The notes under the pieces were generated by a model. It was given only the letters and a program-made list of their open reading frames with translations, did not search any database and was not told the DNA's origin. From Bacillus shivajii (GTDB lineage: Bacteria > Bacillota > Bacilli > Bacillales > Salisediminibacteriaceae): DNA of 64,000 nucleotides. The position numbers and the translations under genes were made by a program. The stretch lies in the NCBI RefSeq assembly GCF_020519665.1, contig NZ_CP084703.1, forward strand, positions 1,116,001 through 1,180,000. Reading direction: 5' to 3'. Below are positions 49,947 to 58,331 of the stretch, in pieces; position 1 is the first letter of the stretch; every line of letters starts with the position of its first letter.

Positions 49947-51610
49947 ATTTCTATAAAACAGATGAACAGTTAAAAGAGATTTTAAAAAAGCAGTTTGATG
50001 CAGGATTTTTCGCTTGGGCTGACAAAGAATTGGAACAGTTTGGTTATGAGTGTGCGACAACAATAGATGAGAGAGCACGACACACTGACCGTGAAGGCGA
50101 ACCGAAATTAGTAAAGTATGATCGATTTGGTAATGATCAATCTCATGTATGGTTAAACGAAGGTTATCGCAAAACAAGAGATTACACATACGGAAAAGGA
50201 ATCGTAGGATATGTTCATAAAGAGATTCCGGAATTACAGCGAAAAGGAGACTATGTTTACTCTTTTGCACAAGGTTATTTATTATCACAAACAGAGCCAG
50301 GTTTTTACTGTCCTGTCACATTAACAATGGCAACAGCATATTTATTGGAAAACTACGCTGATAAAACGTTAAAAGAAACATATTTACCACACGTATTATC
50401 AACTGGAGAGCATGAGTTATATGAAGGAGCAACCTTTTTAACAGAACGTCAAGGGGGTTCTGACGTAGGAGCAAACGAGACGAAAGCAGTATATGAAAAC
50501 GGATCATATAAACTATATGGAGAAAAGTATTTCGCAAGCAATGGTGGAGCTTGTGGTGTAGCAACAGTTTTAGCGCGGACAGAAGGCGCACAAGAAGGCA
50601 CAAGAGGGTTATCGTTGTTTCTCGTACCATGGAGAAATGAAGACGGCTCATTAAATGGACTGTCAATTCGAAGGCTTAAGGATAAACTTGGTGTGCGTGC
50701 AGTTCCTTCAGCAGAAGTGACGTTTGAAGGCGCGGAAGCTTATATGATCGGCGAAAAAGAACGAGGTTTTTATTACATGATGGAAGCGTTAAACCTATCA
50801 AGGATTTGCAATGCTGTCGCTTCTGTCGGAATTATGAGACGCGCGTATACCGAGTCTTTAAACTATGCTAATGATCGTGACGCTTTTGGGAAAAAGCTGA
50901 TTGAATACCCGATGATCCAAGATACTTTAGTAAAAATGAAAGTAAAGCAAGAAGTGGAAACTGCAGCAGTTTTTGAGTTAGGTCAATTGTTTGACCGGTG
51001 GACAAAAGGAGAGACGACAAAGCTTGACGATAGCCTGCTAAGACTTCATATTGCACTATTAAAGGCCGAATCAGCCGAACAGGCGATTCATTTTTCGCAT
51101 GAAGCAATCGAAATGCACGGTGGAAATGGTTATATTGAAGATTTTGTCACGCCACGCCTATTAAGAGATGCACAAGTTCTCACTGTTTGGGAAGGAACGG
51201 CAAATATATTAGGTTTAGAAATCATTCGTCTCATGAAGAAGTTTAAGGTGGATAGCGTTTTTATAAGTCAACTATATTCAGAACTTGATCATATACCTAA
51301 TACTTTTACGGATAAAAAGAAAGTACTTTATGAAATAATTAGTGAGTTAAATCAAGAACTCGAAGCATATAAAACATCTGATTCAATATCACAAACGAGA
51401 ATTGTGAAACAATTATCCAAAAAAATGGTGACAACACTCGAAGCTGTTATCGCATTAAACTTGTTAGCTGAATCAAAAACAGAGAGACAAGAAGAAGTAT
51501 TTAATATTTATACTCAAAATGAACTGCTTCCACTTTTTCAGAAGGAAACAAAAGGGTGGACACTTGATGATGGGAAAATCATTTTAGGAGAAAAAATTGC
51601 TCAATTATAA
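49943..51610 (+). CDS. AidB-like acyl-CoA dehydrogenase
   Basis: A 555-aa flavoprotein of the acyl-CoA dehydrogenase superfamily, the long AidB-like branch. CPVTLTMATAYLLE (about 117-130), TERQGGSDVGANET (about 166-179; FAD/substrate loop), SNGGACGV and RDAFGKKLIEYPMIQDTLV (about 312-330) and HGGNGYIEDFVTPRLLRDA near 392-410 are conserved. The C-terminal about 140 residues are an extra helical domain. Substrate is unknown, and some AidB proteins bind DNA. Control by the MerR partner suggests a fatty or branched acid response. Confidence 0.92.
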   Translation: MNFYKTDEQLKEILKKQFDAGFFAWADKELEQFGYECATTIDERARHTDREGEPKLVKYDRFGNDQSHVWLNEGYRKTRDYTYGKGIVGYVHKEIPELQRKGDYVYSFAQGYLLSQTEPGFYCPVTLTMATAYLLENYADKTLKETYLPHVLSTGEHELYEGATFLTERQGGSDVGANETKAVYENGSYKLYGEKYFASNGGACGVATVLARTEGAQEGTRGLSLFLVPWRNEDGSLNGLSIRRLKDKLGVRAVPSAEVTFEGAEAYMIGEKERGFYYMMEALNLSRICNAVASVGIMRRAYTESLNYANDRDAFGKKLIEYPMIQDTLVKMKVKQEVETAAVFELGQLFDRWTKGETTKLDDSLLRLHIALLKAESAEQAIHFSHEAIEMHGGNGYIEDFVTPRLLRDAQVLTVWEGTANILGLEIIRLMKKFKVDSVFISQLYSELDHIPNTFTDKKKVLYEIISELNQELEAYKTSDSISQTRIVKQLSKKMVTTLEAVIALNLLAESKTERQEEVFNIYTQNELLPLFQKETKGWTLDDGKIILGEKIAQL

Positions 51611-51634
51611 TCACATAACATAAGAAAAAGAATA

Positions 51635-51670
51635 AAATACTTGAGTTAAACAAATAACTCAAGTATTTTT
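51635..51670 (+). terminator. Terminator of the MerR/AidB operon
   Basis: AAATACTTGAGTT pairs perfectly with AACTCAAGTATTT, followed by T5. Confidence 0.92.
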
Positions 51671-51745
51671 TTGTTGTTTTGACACATATATAAGGTTTAT
51701 AACGTCATATTTTTAGATAGTGAACATTTAGAAAGGAAGAGAACT

Positions 51746-51880
51746 GTGAAGCATATGATTGTCACATCGTTTATTATCGTTATCGTAGCCATGCTAACGG
51801 TAGGTTTTTATCTTGTTCCGATACAAGAAGGGGAAAACGTTGAAGTAACGAAGCAAGAAGTCATTTGTTATCCTTCCTAA
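51746..51880 (+). CDS. Small exported or membrane-anchored peptide
   Basis: A 44-aa protein read from the sequence, starting with GTG after AAAGGAAGAGA: one hydrophobic helix (MIVTSFIIVIVAMLTVGFYL) and an acidic-basic tail ending in CYPS. The topology suggests an N-in single-pass anchor. Function unknown. Confidence 0.6.
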   Translation: MKHMIVTSFIIVIVAMLTVGFYLVPIQEGENVEVTKQEVICYPS

Positions 51881-52013
51881 TATTAAAAAGATAAGGCTAT
51901 ATTTTGTATGATGAATGAATATTTAATTGAAAGAACATGTTTTTTCAGATTGGCAAAAAGGGAAACAATAAACTGAAAGAGATCATACCATTGTTTAAAG
52001 GAAGGGATTCGTG

Positions 52014-52721
52014 ATGAGGAAATATGCAATTCGATCTTCATTAGTTGGAAGTGCATTTATCCTTCTCCTCTCGGCTTGTGCAAATGGAGATGATAATGGT
52101 GGCCTTTCAGCTGATGAAATTCAAGATGAATTTGAAGATCAAAAGGAGTCTCTCGAAGAACAAATCTCTGAATTAGAGCAGGAATTAGAAGATAGGGACT
52201 TAACGATTGAGGATTTACGTGGGCAGTTAGACGAATTAGGCAATGACAATGGAGAACATAATGGAGAAGAGACAGTTGATGAAAGAGAGCAACCTAGTCT
52301 ATATGATGAAGGGTTTTATGAACAGCATTGGATGGTGTACGAGCCATCTGAATCAGCAGAAGAAATGGGGTATGAACCAGAAACATTAGATTGGCGTGAA
52401 TATGAAGGTTCAGAACCAGCGGGTTTCTCTGAAGATGACAGTGAATATAATGACCCTGGGCTTCTCGTTCATTCTTGGATCGCTGAAGCAGGGTATGCCG
52501 AAATGATGGACCGTCAAGATGAAACAACGGTTAGAATTCGTTATTCTGAAGATGGAGAAAGTGCAGAAGCGATTATTTTCAATTGGGGTCTACGAGATGA
52601 CTCAGTTAGAGGAGAAGACTATTTACTTCACTTAGAAGAAACTGAAGGTACCTGGTATATTGATGAGATTGAAACAAGAGTACATTGTGGCAGAGGCGTG
52701 GAAGGAGATCTCTGTTTATAA
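52014..52721 (+). CDS. Hypothetical lipoprotein with coiled coil
   Basis: A 235-aa lipoprotein with lipobox LLLSACAN (Cys at about residue 22), an acidic coiled coil (about 33-75, FEDQKESLEEQISELEQELE) and a C-terminal globular part (about 95-235) with two Cys near the end (VHCGRGVEGDLCL). The protein is strongly acidic. It probably sits on the outer membrane face. ATG 52014 follows AAGGAAGGGA. No family assigned. Confidence 0.8.
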   Translation: MRKYAIRSSLVGSAFILLLSACANGDDNGGLSADEIQDEFEDQKESLEEQISELEQELEDRDLTIEDLRGQLDELGNDNGEHNGEETVDEREQPSLYDEGFYEQHWMVYEPSESAEEMGYEPETLDWREYEGSEPAGFSEDDSEYNDPGLLVHSWIAEAGYAEMMDRQDETTVRIRYSEDGESAEAIIFNWGLRDDSVRGEDYLLHLEETEGTWYIDEIETRVHCGRGVEGDLCL

Positions 52722-52730
52722 AGTAATATG

Positions 52731-52768
52731 AAGGCTTTCACTATTTTACTTAGTGGAAGTCTTTTTTT
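52731..52768 (+). terminator. Terminator of the lipoprotein gene
   Basis: AAGGCTTTCACTA pairs with TAGTGGAAGTCTTT, followed by T. Confidence 0.8.
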
Positions 52769-52833
52769 GCACGAAGAATGTTAACAATGATTCTGACTGA
52801 TGTATCCGAAAATTTCCATGTCTATAGGTGATC

Positions 52834-53042
52834 CTGCGGTTACTCGTCGCAGACTACGTGCCTCTTCCTCTTCAAGCACTTTATGGAAGGTGATGCGTCG
52901 AGGCAGCTCGAAGAATATTCGGAGAAGCAAATGCTCGTTGTGCCTTCCTCTAACAGCTTATTCTTTGGTGAGGATCCGTCGGCACAGCTCATAGCTTAAT
53001 CAGCGTAGTGTTGTTCGTTGCTCCTGCGGTTACTCGTCGCAA
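52834..53042. repeat. Mixed repeat block with two CTGCG hairpins
   Basis: CTGCGGTTACTCGTCGCAG at 52834-52852 and a copy with a changed last base at 53024-53042 flank sequence related to the 80-bp unit at 5426 (GATGCGTCGAGGCAGCTCG near 52890 and CCGTCGGCACAGCTC near 52977). The block is gene-free and looks like a degenerate mosaic of both repeat types. Confidence 0.8.
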
Positions 53043-53189
53043 ATATGGATTTCCCTTCGTCAAAATGCTCGGCAGTTACCGAGTTTTTTTATTTAAACAA
53101 AGGTAATGATAACTTCTTGTTTTTTCAGAAAAATATAGTAATATGAGTGAATATACGAAATTTTCATAAATACAATGGGGGCATTATAC

Positions 53190-53747
53190 ATGTTTTATCA
53201 TATTATTAATGAGGACTTGCAGTTAGAAGTACTGCAAGAAAAGCATGAGGAAGCACTTTTTCAATTAACCGATTCATCAAGGGAATATTTAGGAGAATGG
53301 TTACCGTGGGTACCGTATACAAAAACAGTAGATGATACAAAGAGCTTTATTCGCTCAACGTTAAAAAGTTTTGGTGAACAGAAAAGTTTGTCGTGTGCGA
53401 TTATTTTTAAAGGTGAAATTGCCGGAATTGTTGCTTATCATGAAATTGACCGAGCAAACGAAAAGACAAGTATTGGATACTGGTTAGGTGAAAAGTTTCA
53501 AGGGTATGGCATCATGACAAAAGCTGTTGAAGCGCTTGTCTATTATGCTTTTGAAGAACTAAAGTTAAATCGAATAGAAATTCATGCAGGGCTCGAGAAT
53601 AAAAAAAGCCGTGATATCCCACGTAGATTAAGTTTTCAAGAGGAAGGTGTACTAAGGCAGGCTGAAAAGGTTGGTAACCGATATGTTGATCACGTCGTGT
53701 ATAGCTTACTGAAAGAAGAGTGGGTTTCCTTACTGAATTCACGATAA
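53190..53747 (+). CDS. GNAT acetyltransferase (RimJ/RimL, YdaF-like)
   Basis: A 185-aa ribosomal-protein-Ala-acetyltransferase-like GNAT protein. SREYLGEWLPWVPYTKTVDD (about 27-46), SIGYWLGEKFQGYGIMTKAV (about 96-115), RIEIHAGLENKKSRDIPRRL (about 131-150) and a final VVYSLLKEEW are typical of this Bacillus group. ATG 53190 follows GGGGGC. Substrate unknown. Confidence 0.9.
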   Translation: MFYHIINEDLQLEVLQEKHEEALFQLTDSSREYLGEWLPWVPYTKTVDDTKSFIRSTLKSFGEQKSLSCAIIFKGEIAGIVAYHEIDRANEKTSIGYWLGEKFQGYGIMTKAVEALVYYAFEELKLNRIEIHAGLENKKSRDIPRRLSFQEEGVLRQAEKVGNRYVDHVVYSLLKEEWVSLLNSR

Positions 53748-53793
53748 AAATTTGATATGATGAAAATGTTTTTTGCAGGAAGGGGACTAGCTT

Positions 53794-54111
53794 ATGTCTA
53801 AGAAAAAGGAAAGAATGCGTTCATTAGTGGAAGAGGGTAGAATGGCTTTTATTATTAAAGAAGGGCTATTGAATATTGGTGTAAAGCTGTCTTTATTGTA
53901 TATCCTATTGACGTGGATTTTTCGATACAACTTTCATATTACAGGTTTTGTCTTTCCAGGTGAGCCCTACCGTCACTTTTTATATTTAATCATCTGTCTT
54001 GTAGTCGGAATATATTGGGGATTTATCTGGTATTCTGTACATTCAAATGATTTAAAACGAGAAAAACAAACCGCAGAGAGAAAAGCAGCTAATATGAAGA
54101 AAAAGCGATAA
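53794..54111 (+). CDS. Hypothetical two-helix membrane protein
   Basis: A 105-aa protein with a basic N-terminus (SKKKERMRS), two membrane helices (about 25-45 and 66-85, the latter LYLIICLVVGIYWGFIWY) and a charged C-terminal helix (KREKQTAERKAANMKKKR). No family recognised. AAGGGG precedes ATG 53794. The gene ends just before a shared palindromic terminator. Confidence 0.75.
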   Translation: MSKKKERMRSLVEEGRMAFIIKEGLLNIGVKLSLLYILLTWIFRYNFHITGFVFPGEPYRHFLYLIICLVVGIYWGFIWYSVHSNDLKREKQTAERKAANMKKKR

Positions 54112-54121
54112 AATGGAAATT

Positions 54122-54178
54122 AATAACAAATGCCAGGTGCGTGGAAAATATCTTCCAGGTGCCTGGCACTTGTTATTT
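54122..54178. repeat. GTGCCTGGCAC palindrome, copy 6 (bidirectional terminator)
   Basis: AATAACAA.TGCCAGG pairs with CCTGGCA.TTGTTATT; the element lies between convergent stop codons, and its last base is part of the splB stop. Confidence 0.85.
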
Positions 54179-55206
54179 TATGTGAAGTATTCGATTTTTG
54201 CTTCGGGAAAGTATTGCTCAATATGTTTGTGGAGATTTTCCTTGATTTCCTCTTGTTCATCTTTTTGATACACATATTTGCCGATTCCGTACTTTCCCCA
54301 TTTATATTTTCGTTTTTCTTCGTCCAGCTCTAGTTTTGTCATTGGGTAGTTTTTTTGTATGACACGTTTAGCTGGCTTTGTGAAACGGTGCTGAATCAAT
54401 TCAAAAGTTAGGTCATCACGTGCCGTACTCGGTAATGTTTCATTTAATAATTGAAACATTTGCTCGTATCCTTCTTTCCAGCCATCATGAAGATAAATGG
54501 GAGCGACGATAAACCCTAGTGGATATCCTGCGTCAGCAACTTTTGCTGCTGCTTCGATGCGGTCTTTTAACGCAGAGGTACCATGCTCAAAGTTTCGAAT
54601 GACATAATCTGCATTTATGCTAAATCTGAATCGGGTTTTTCCACGATGATCAGCATCTAATAAATGGTCGACGTGATGATACTTTGTCACAAAACGAAGT
54701 TTTCCTTTATCAGATTGGCCGAAAAATTCAATCGCTTTTTTTAATGAATGAGTAAGGTGATCAATGCCAACGATATCTGATGTACAGGCAGCCTCAAACC
54801 TCGTTTCTTCTGGTAACCGTTCATCCATATATTTCTTGGCAGCATCAAAAATTTCTTCGATGTTAACATAAGTACGAATATAAGGCTTACTCCCCATTGT
54901 TGTTTGCAAATAACAGTATTGACAATGGCCCATACATCCAGTTGCCAGAGGGATCGCATATTCTGCGGAAGGCTTCGATGTATCAAACTTTAACGTTTTT
55001 CGTACTCCGACGACTAATGTTGATTTTGCATTCCGATATTTTTGCAAATGATTTTCCCCTGGAATATTACGTACTTGGTTATGTGATGTTGTTTGGCGAA
55101 TTTCAATACCTAAGTTCTCGAATTTTTCTTTTAACTGTTTTCCTAACGGATATTCCAATGCTTGAGGTTCGATATAAACGAGTTGAGGCATAAACGGTTT
55201 TATCAT
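54178..55206 (-). CDS. splB: Spore photoproduct lyase SplB
   Basis: A 342-aa radical SAM enzyme that repairs the spore photoproduct thymine dimer during germination. The 4Fe-4S motif CMGHCQYC lies at about residue 90, and AACTSDIVGIDH near 140 includes the conserved Cys that acts as hydrogen donor in B. subtilis. The length equals that of B. subtilis SplB. ATG 55206 is chosen because GAAAGG lies about ten bases upstream; TTG 55215 lies against this site. It follows splA after 17 bases in the usual splAB operon, and a palindromic repeat ends transcription. Confidence 0.96.
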   Translation of the reverse strand: MIKPFMPQLVYIEPQALEYPLGKQLKEKFENLGIEIRQTTSHNQVRNIPGENHLQKYRNAKSTLVVGVRKTLKFDTSKPSAEYAIPLATGCMGHCQYCYLQTTMGSKPYIRTYVNIEEIFDAAKKYMDERLPEETRFEAACTSDIVGIDHLTHSLKKAIEFFGQSDKGKLRFVTKYHHVDHLLDADHRGKTRFRFSINADYVIRNFEHGTSALKDRIEAAAKVADAGYPLGFIVAPIYLHDGWKEGYEQMFQLLNETLPSTARDDLTFELIQHRFTKPAKRVIQKNYPMTKLELDEEKRKYKWGKYGIGKYVYQKDEQEEIKENLHKHIEQYFPEAKIEYFT

Positions 55207-55223
55207 TTTCTTCAAGCCTTTCT

Positions 55224-55472
55224 TTATAGTGTTTCGTTTTCATTAATTTGAAAGTAATGGTGGTACATTTGTTCAGCTTCCTCAAAGCTCGAATAGATCG
55301 CATACTCTTCAGTTAGTGGAAAGTGTTCTTCAAATAGAAATAGTGATAATTTCTCAGGATGATCAGGATTATCGACAATTTCAGCTTCTTGAATTTGAGC
55401 AACTGTTTGTGTATGTGGGTTTCGAGAGATGACATAAACAGTGTCACCTTTTTGTAAGTCATTCAAGTTCAT
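55224..55472 (-). CDS. splA: SplA regulator of the spl operon
   Basis: An 82-aa protein with the SplA pattern KGDTVYVISRNPHTQTV (about 8-24), a TRAP-like beta-rich protein that negatively regulates splAB in B. subtilis. It is directly upstream of splB. GGAGG precedes ATG 55472. A sigma-G promoter would be expected upstream, but I did not find a convincing one. Confidence 0.88.
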   Translation of the reverse strand: MNLNDLQKGDTVYVISRNPHTQTVAQIQEAEIVDNPDHPEKLSLFLFEEHFPLTEEYAIYSSFEEAEQMYHHYFQINENETL

Positions 55473-55568
55473 ACGTTTTCCTCCTTACATCAATCAGCCT
55501 TCTGTAGTAATGTCTCGTTGACCATGATTGTTTATGCAGATTATCCGTTGGGATAATCAGACAAAAAA

Positions 55569-55610
55569 GAGGCCATCTCAAATCATGCGTTGCATGAAAG
55601 AGATAGCCTT
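55569..55610 (-). terminator. Terminator of the UbiB/phasin-like operon
   Basis: AGGCCATCTC pairs with GAGATAGCCT with an inner ATGC/GCAT hairpin; minus-strand T-run follows. Confidence 0.8.
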
Positions 55611-55614
55611 GTTT

Positions 55615-55968
55615 TTACTGGTCATTGGAATTGTTTAACTCATTGCCATGTTTATGTTCTAGTTGAGTACTTAATTCTGCAACTCGTTTTTCAAGCTCAA
55701 TTACTCGGGATTGCAATACTTCATGCTCTTCTTTTGAAACAATCCCTAAGTCATCCATCATCGTACGGGCACGGTCTTTTGAACGTCGTGTCCACTGTTC
55801 TTCTGTTTCTTCACCTTTTTTCACTAATGAATCATATAGTTCTTCTGCTTCTTTAGGGGTGACACGCCCCTTTGATACGAGCTCTTGTAAATATCTTTCA
55901 ACCTTTTCCTTACTAGTTACTGCTGCACCTAAACCTAATAAAAAACCTTTCTTTAATAAATCATTCAT
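55615..55968 (-). CDS. Phasin-like coiled-coil protein
   Basis: A 117-aa helical protein of the PhaF/phasin-like (polyhydroxyalkanoate synthesis regulator) kind: KKGFLLGLGAAVTSKEKVER (about 6-25), VTPKEAEELYDSLVKKGEE, and a C-terminal heptad coiled coil (about 80-105, VLQSRVIELEKRVAELSTQL). Bacillus proteins of this type always lie next to an ABC1/UbiB kinase gene, as here (14-base gap). It may link that kinase to lipid droplets or membrane. GGAGG precedes ATG 55968. Confidence 0.85.
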   Translation of the reverse strand: MNDLLKKGFLLGLGAAVTSKEKVERYLQELVSKGRVTPKEAEELYDSLVKKGEETEEQWTRRSKDRARTMMDDLGIVSKEEHEVLQSRVIELEKRVAELSTQLEHKHGNELNNSNDQ

Positions 55969-55982
55969 TAGTACTTCCTCCT

Positions 55983-57632
55983 TTATTTGAAATTGTTATC
56001 ACGGTAGGTTTTTACCCACTTTCTATGCTTTCTAGTTAACAAAATTACACACGTTAATGAAATAGCCCCTATAGTTGCTGTGATGCTGATTAATAAAAGG
56101 TTCATAAAAGTGATTGCCACAAATAAAAACACGAGAGAAATGAAAAAGGTGGTAAATACCATAGTAATAATAAGCAGTGATCGCTGGTGGTCGAACCGTT
56201 GTAATTCTCTCTGTTCTTCAGACTTCCTTTGATATTTAGGGAATTCTAACCACTGGTTTAAATTCCTAGGAACTGATAGTAAAGGTTTCGCTGATTCTTT
56301 TAATACTTGAAGTTGGATATGTCCTTGTTCATCATTTGTTTCATCAAGCCATCCTTTGACTACAGGTTTCCCTAATTCAATAAAGTCAATGTCTGGGTCA
56401 ATAATTGTTAGTACACCAAGGACGATAGAGGCGGCTCGCCCAAGAAATGCAAACTCTGCCGGAAGTTGAATTGGTTGTTCTTGAACAAGCTCTTGAACTT
56501 CTGAAAAAATTTCTTCAATTATATCTTGGTCGAGTTTACGGACATCTTCTTGTAAATATGCTTCGACAGTATTTCTTAAAATAGTCTGTAGCTTATGTTT
56601 GTTAGCGTGTGCCAGCAAAAAGCCGAGTTCTTCAAGCTGGTTGATGACTAATGAATAATCTTCTAAAACAAAGCCTTCTATCATTTTTCGAAGCTTTATA
56701 CTATCCTCACGATTTACATTCCCAACCATTCCGAAATCGAGAATGATTAATGTGCCATCTTTCGTTACTAAGATGTTTCCTGGATGTGGGTCAGCATGAA
56801 ACATCCCATGATCTAGCAATTGTTCGACAAAAAAATGAAATGTTTGTTTTGCTAGTTGTTCGCGGTCAATTTGATTCTTTTTTAAAAAAGTAATATCCGT
56901 TACTTTATGCGCATCAATCCATTCCATAACAAGAACACGTTTTGTCGAATACTCTTCATAAAACTGAGGTATATAAATGTTTGGATCGTTTTGAAAACGC
57001 TGTCGAAAGTAATTGGCGTTTTTCAGTTCTTTATAATAGTTCAGTTCATTTCCAATCGTCCGAACCATTTCTTTATACAATGCTTTCGTATCTGCTTGCT
57101 TGCCAAAGGAAGTAAATTTGCGTGTAATCCATAAGACAATGCGTAAAGCTTTAAAGTCGGTTTTAATAATTTTATCGATGTTATGCCTTTGGATTTTTAT
57201 CGCTACTTCTTGACCATTATGCAATGTACCTTTATACACTTCGCCAATTGAAGCTGAAGCGTAGGGCTTTTCACTTATATGTGATAAGTAGTCATCAATG
57301 TCGCGTCCCCATTCTTTCTTGAGGACGCTTTTTGATATATGAGCGGGAACTGGGGGAACTTGATCGATTAAATCTGCCAACTCTTCTAAAAAGGCTTCTG
57401 GTAATATGTCTGCTCGAGTGCTTAAAAATTGTCCAACCTTAATCATTAATCCTTCTAAATGCAGTGATTTATCTCGATATTCAGAAGCTTGCTTTCTAAG
57501 AAGTTCTTCCCAGCTTTCATGAGTCGTTGAGTCCCAATCTTTATTTCGTTTATTGAACAGGTATAGTTGAAAAATAAATTTAATAAACATGAGAACAATG
57601 ACTGTAATTCTGTATAAAGAATTGTTTTTCAA
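55983..57632 (-). CDS. ABC1/AarF/UbiB family atypical kinase
   Basis: A 549-aa atypical kinase. The KxGQ motif is VGQFLSTRADILPEAF (about 66-82, K at 64), then PPVPAHIS, ASIGEVYKGTL with AIKIQRHN (about 125-150) and the catalytic HADPHPGNILV and LDFGMVG (about 280-300). Two C-terminal helices lie at about 470-530. UbiB-family proteins support isoprenoid quinone synthesis or lipid transport; this one has a predicted membrane-bound C-terminus. The start is TTG 57632 with GGGGGTG upstream. It is the first gene of a two-gene operon with the phasin-like protein. Confidence 0.93.
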   Translation of the reverse strand: MKNNSLYRITVIVLMFIKFIFQLYLFNKRNKDWDSTTHESWEELLRKQASEYRDKSLHLEGLMIKVGQFLSTRADILPEAFLEELADLIDQVPPVPAHISKSVLKKEWGRDIDDYLSHISEKPYASASIGEVYKGTLHNGQEVAIKIQRHNIDKIIKTDFKALRIVLWITRKFTSFGKQADTKALYKEMVRTIGNELNYYKELKNANYFRQRFQNDPNIYIPQFYEEYSTKRVLVMEWIDAHKVTDITFLKKNQIDREQLAKQTFHFFVEQLLDHGMFHADPHPGNILVTKDGTLIILDFGMVGNVNREDSIKLRKMIEGFVLEDYSLVINQLEELGFLLAHANKHKLQTILRNTVEAYLQEDVRKLDQDIIEEIFSEVQELVQEQPIQLPAEFAFLGRAASIVLGVLTIIDPDIDFIELGKPVVKGWLDETNDEQGHIQLQVLKESAKPLLSVPRNLNQWLEFPKYQRKSEEQRELQRFDHQRSLLIITMVFTTFFISLVFLFVAITFMNLLLISITATIGAISLTCVILLTRKHRKWVKTYRDNNFK

Positions 57633-57639
57633 ATAAACA

Positions 57640-57866
57640 CCCCCGTTTCTCCACGAGATTTTGATTAGGTGTCAGTTAAAGTTTCTTATTCCCTGTTCTT
57701 TATAAATGTATGTCTACAATTACGAATCAATTTCATCATACGTTTTTTGCGCAATGAAACGAATGATATAATAAATTTTTTCATTAAATATACGATTTAT
57801 TTCGAAGTGAATGTAACAAAAGACGACGACTCCAAGAGGATCAGCGACGAGCAATACTTCTTCGAA
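57640..57866. other. Intergenic region without a recognised gene
   Basis: AT-rich sequence upstream of the UbiB gene; ORFs across it are short and have no ribosome binding site. The repeat array begins at 57867. Confidence 0.4.
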
Positions 57867-57994
57867 CTGCGACGAGTAACCGCAGAAACACTGTTTATCT
57901 GCGACGAGTAACCGCAGGAGCACTGTTTATCTGCGACGAGTAACCGCAGGAGCACTCTTTACCTGCGACGAGCAAGCGTAGTGGCGCAGGAGCA
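57867..57994. repeat. Four 32-bp tandem hairpin repeats
   Basis: Units start at 57867, 57899, 57931 and 57963. Each begins CTGCGACGAGTAACCGCAG (the last is diverged to CTGCGACGAGCAAGCGTAG) and continues RARCACTSTTTAY. CTGCG and CGCAG form a 5-bp stem around a 9-base loop. There are no unique spacers, so it is not a CRISPR array. Confidence 0.92.
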
Positions 57995-58281
57995 ACGAGC
58001 TGAAGATCCACTTAGGCGAAGAATTGTCGAGCCTAAGTGCTGAAGACAAGCCCTCGGGAAAGCGTCCGTCTGAAGTGGAGTTTACGCTCATCATTCGGAA
58101 TTTCGCACCTTATTTTGAGTTATAAAATTGATTCTTACGTGAACAAAATATAAACTTTTCTACTTTTATTTGTATTGGAGTATCTGGTTTAATGATTCGT
58201 TCATATTCTGAATAAATTCCTTACCTAGAATGATATGAAGATAGTTATTATTAGAAGAAGACTGAGGTAATTGAAGGTTTG

Positions 58282-58314
58282 AAAAAAGACTGCCTAGTAA
58301 GTCTAGACAGTCTT
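58282..58314 (-). terminator. Terminator of treP
   Basis: AAGACTG and CAGTCTT with an inner CCTAG/CTAG pairing; on the minus strand a T-run follows. It lies within an apparent 64-codon ORF, which argues against that ORF. Confidence 0.85.
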
Positions 58315-58331
58315 CGTTATATTGAATGCTT

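Noticed and set aside
52800-52994. 64-codon ORF with CTGCG repeats
   Set aside because: It reads through repeat DNA with a composition (RRRLRASSSSS) that is not protein-like.
57867-57994. 32-bp periodic repeat suggestive of CRISPR
   Set aside because: The units are contiguous without unique spacers, and no cas gene is nearby.
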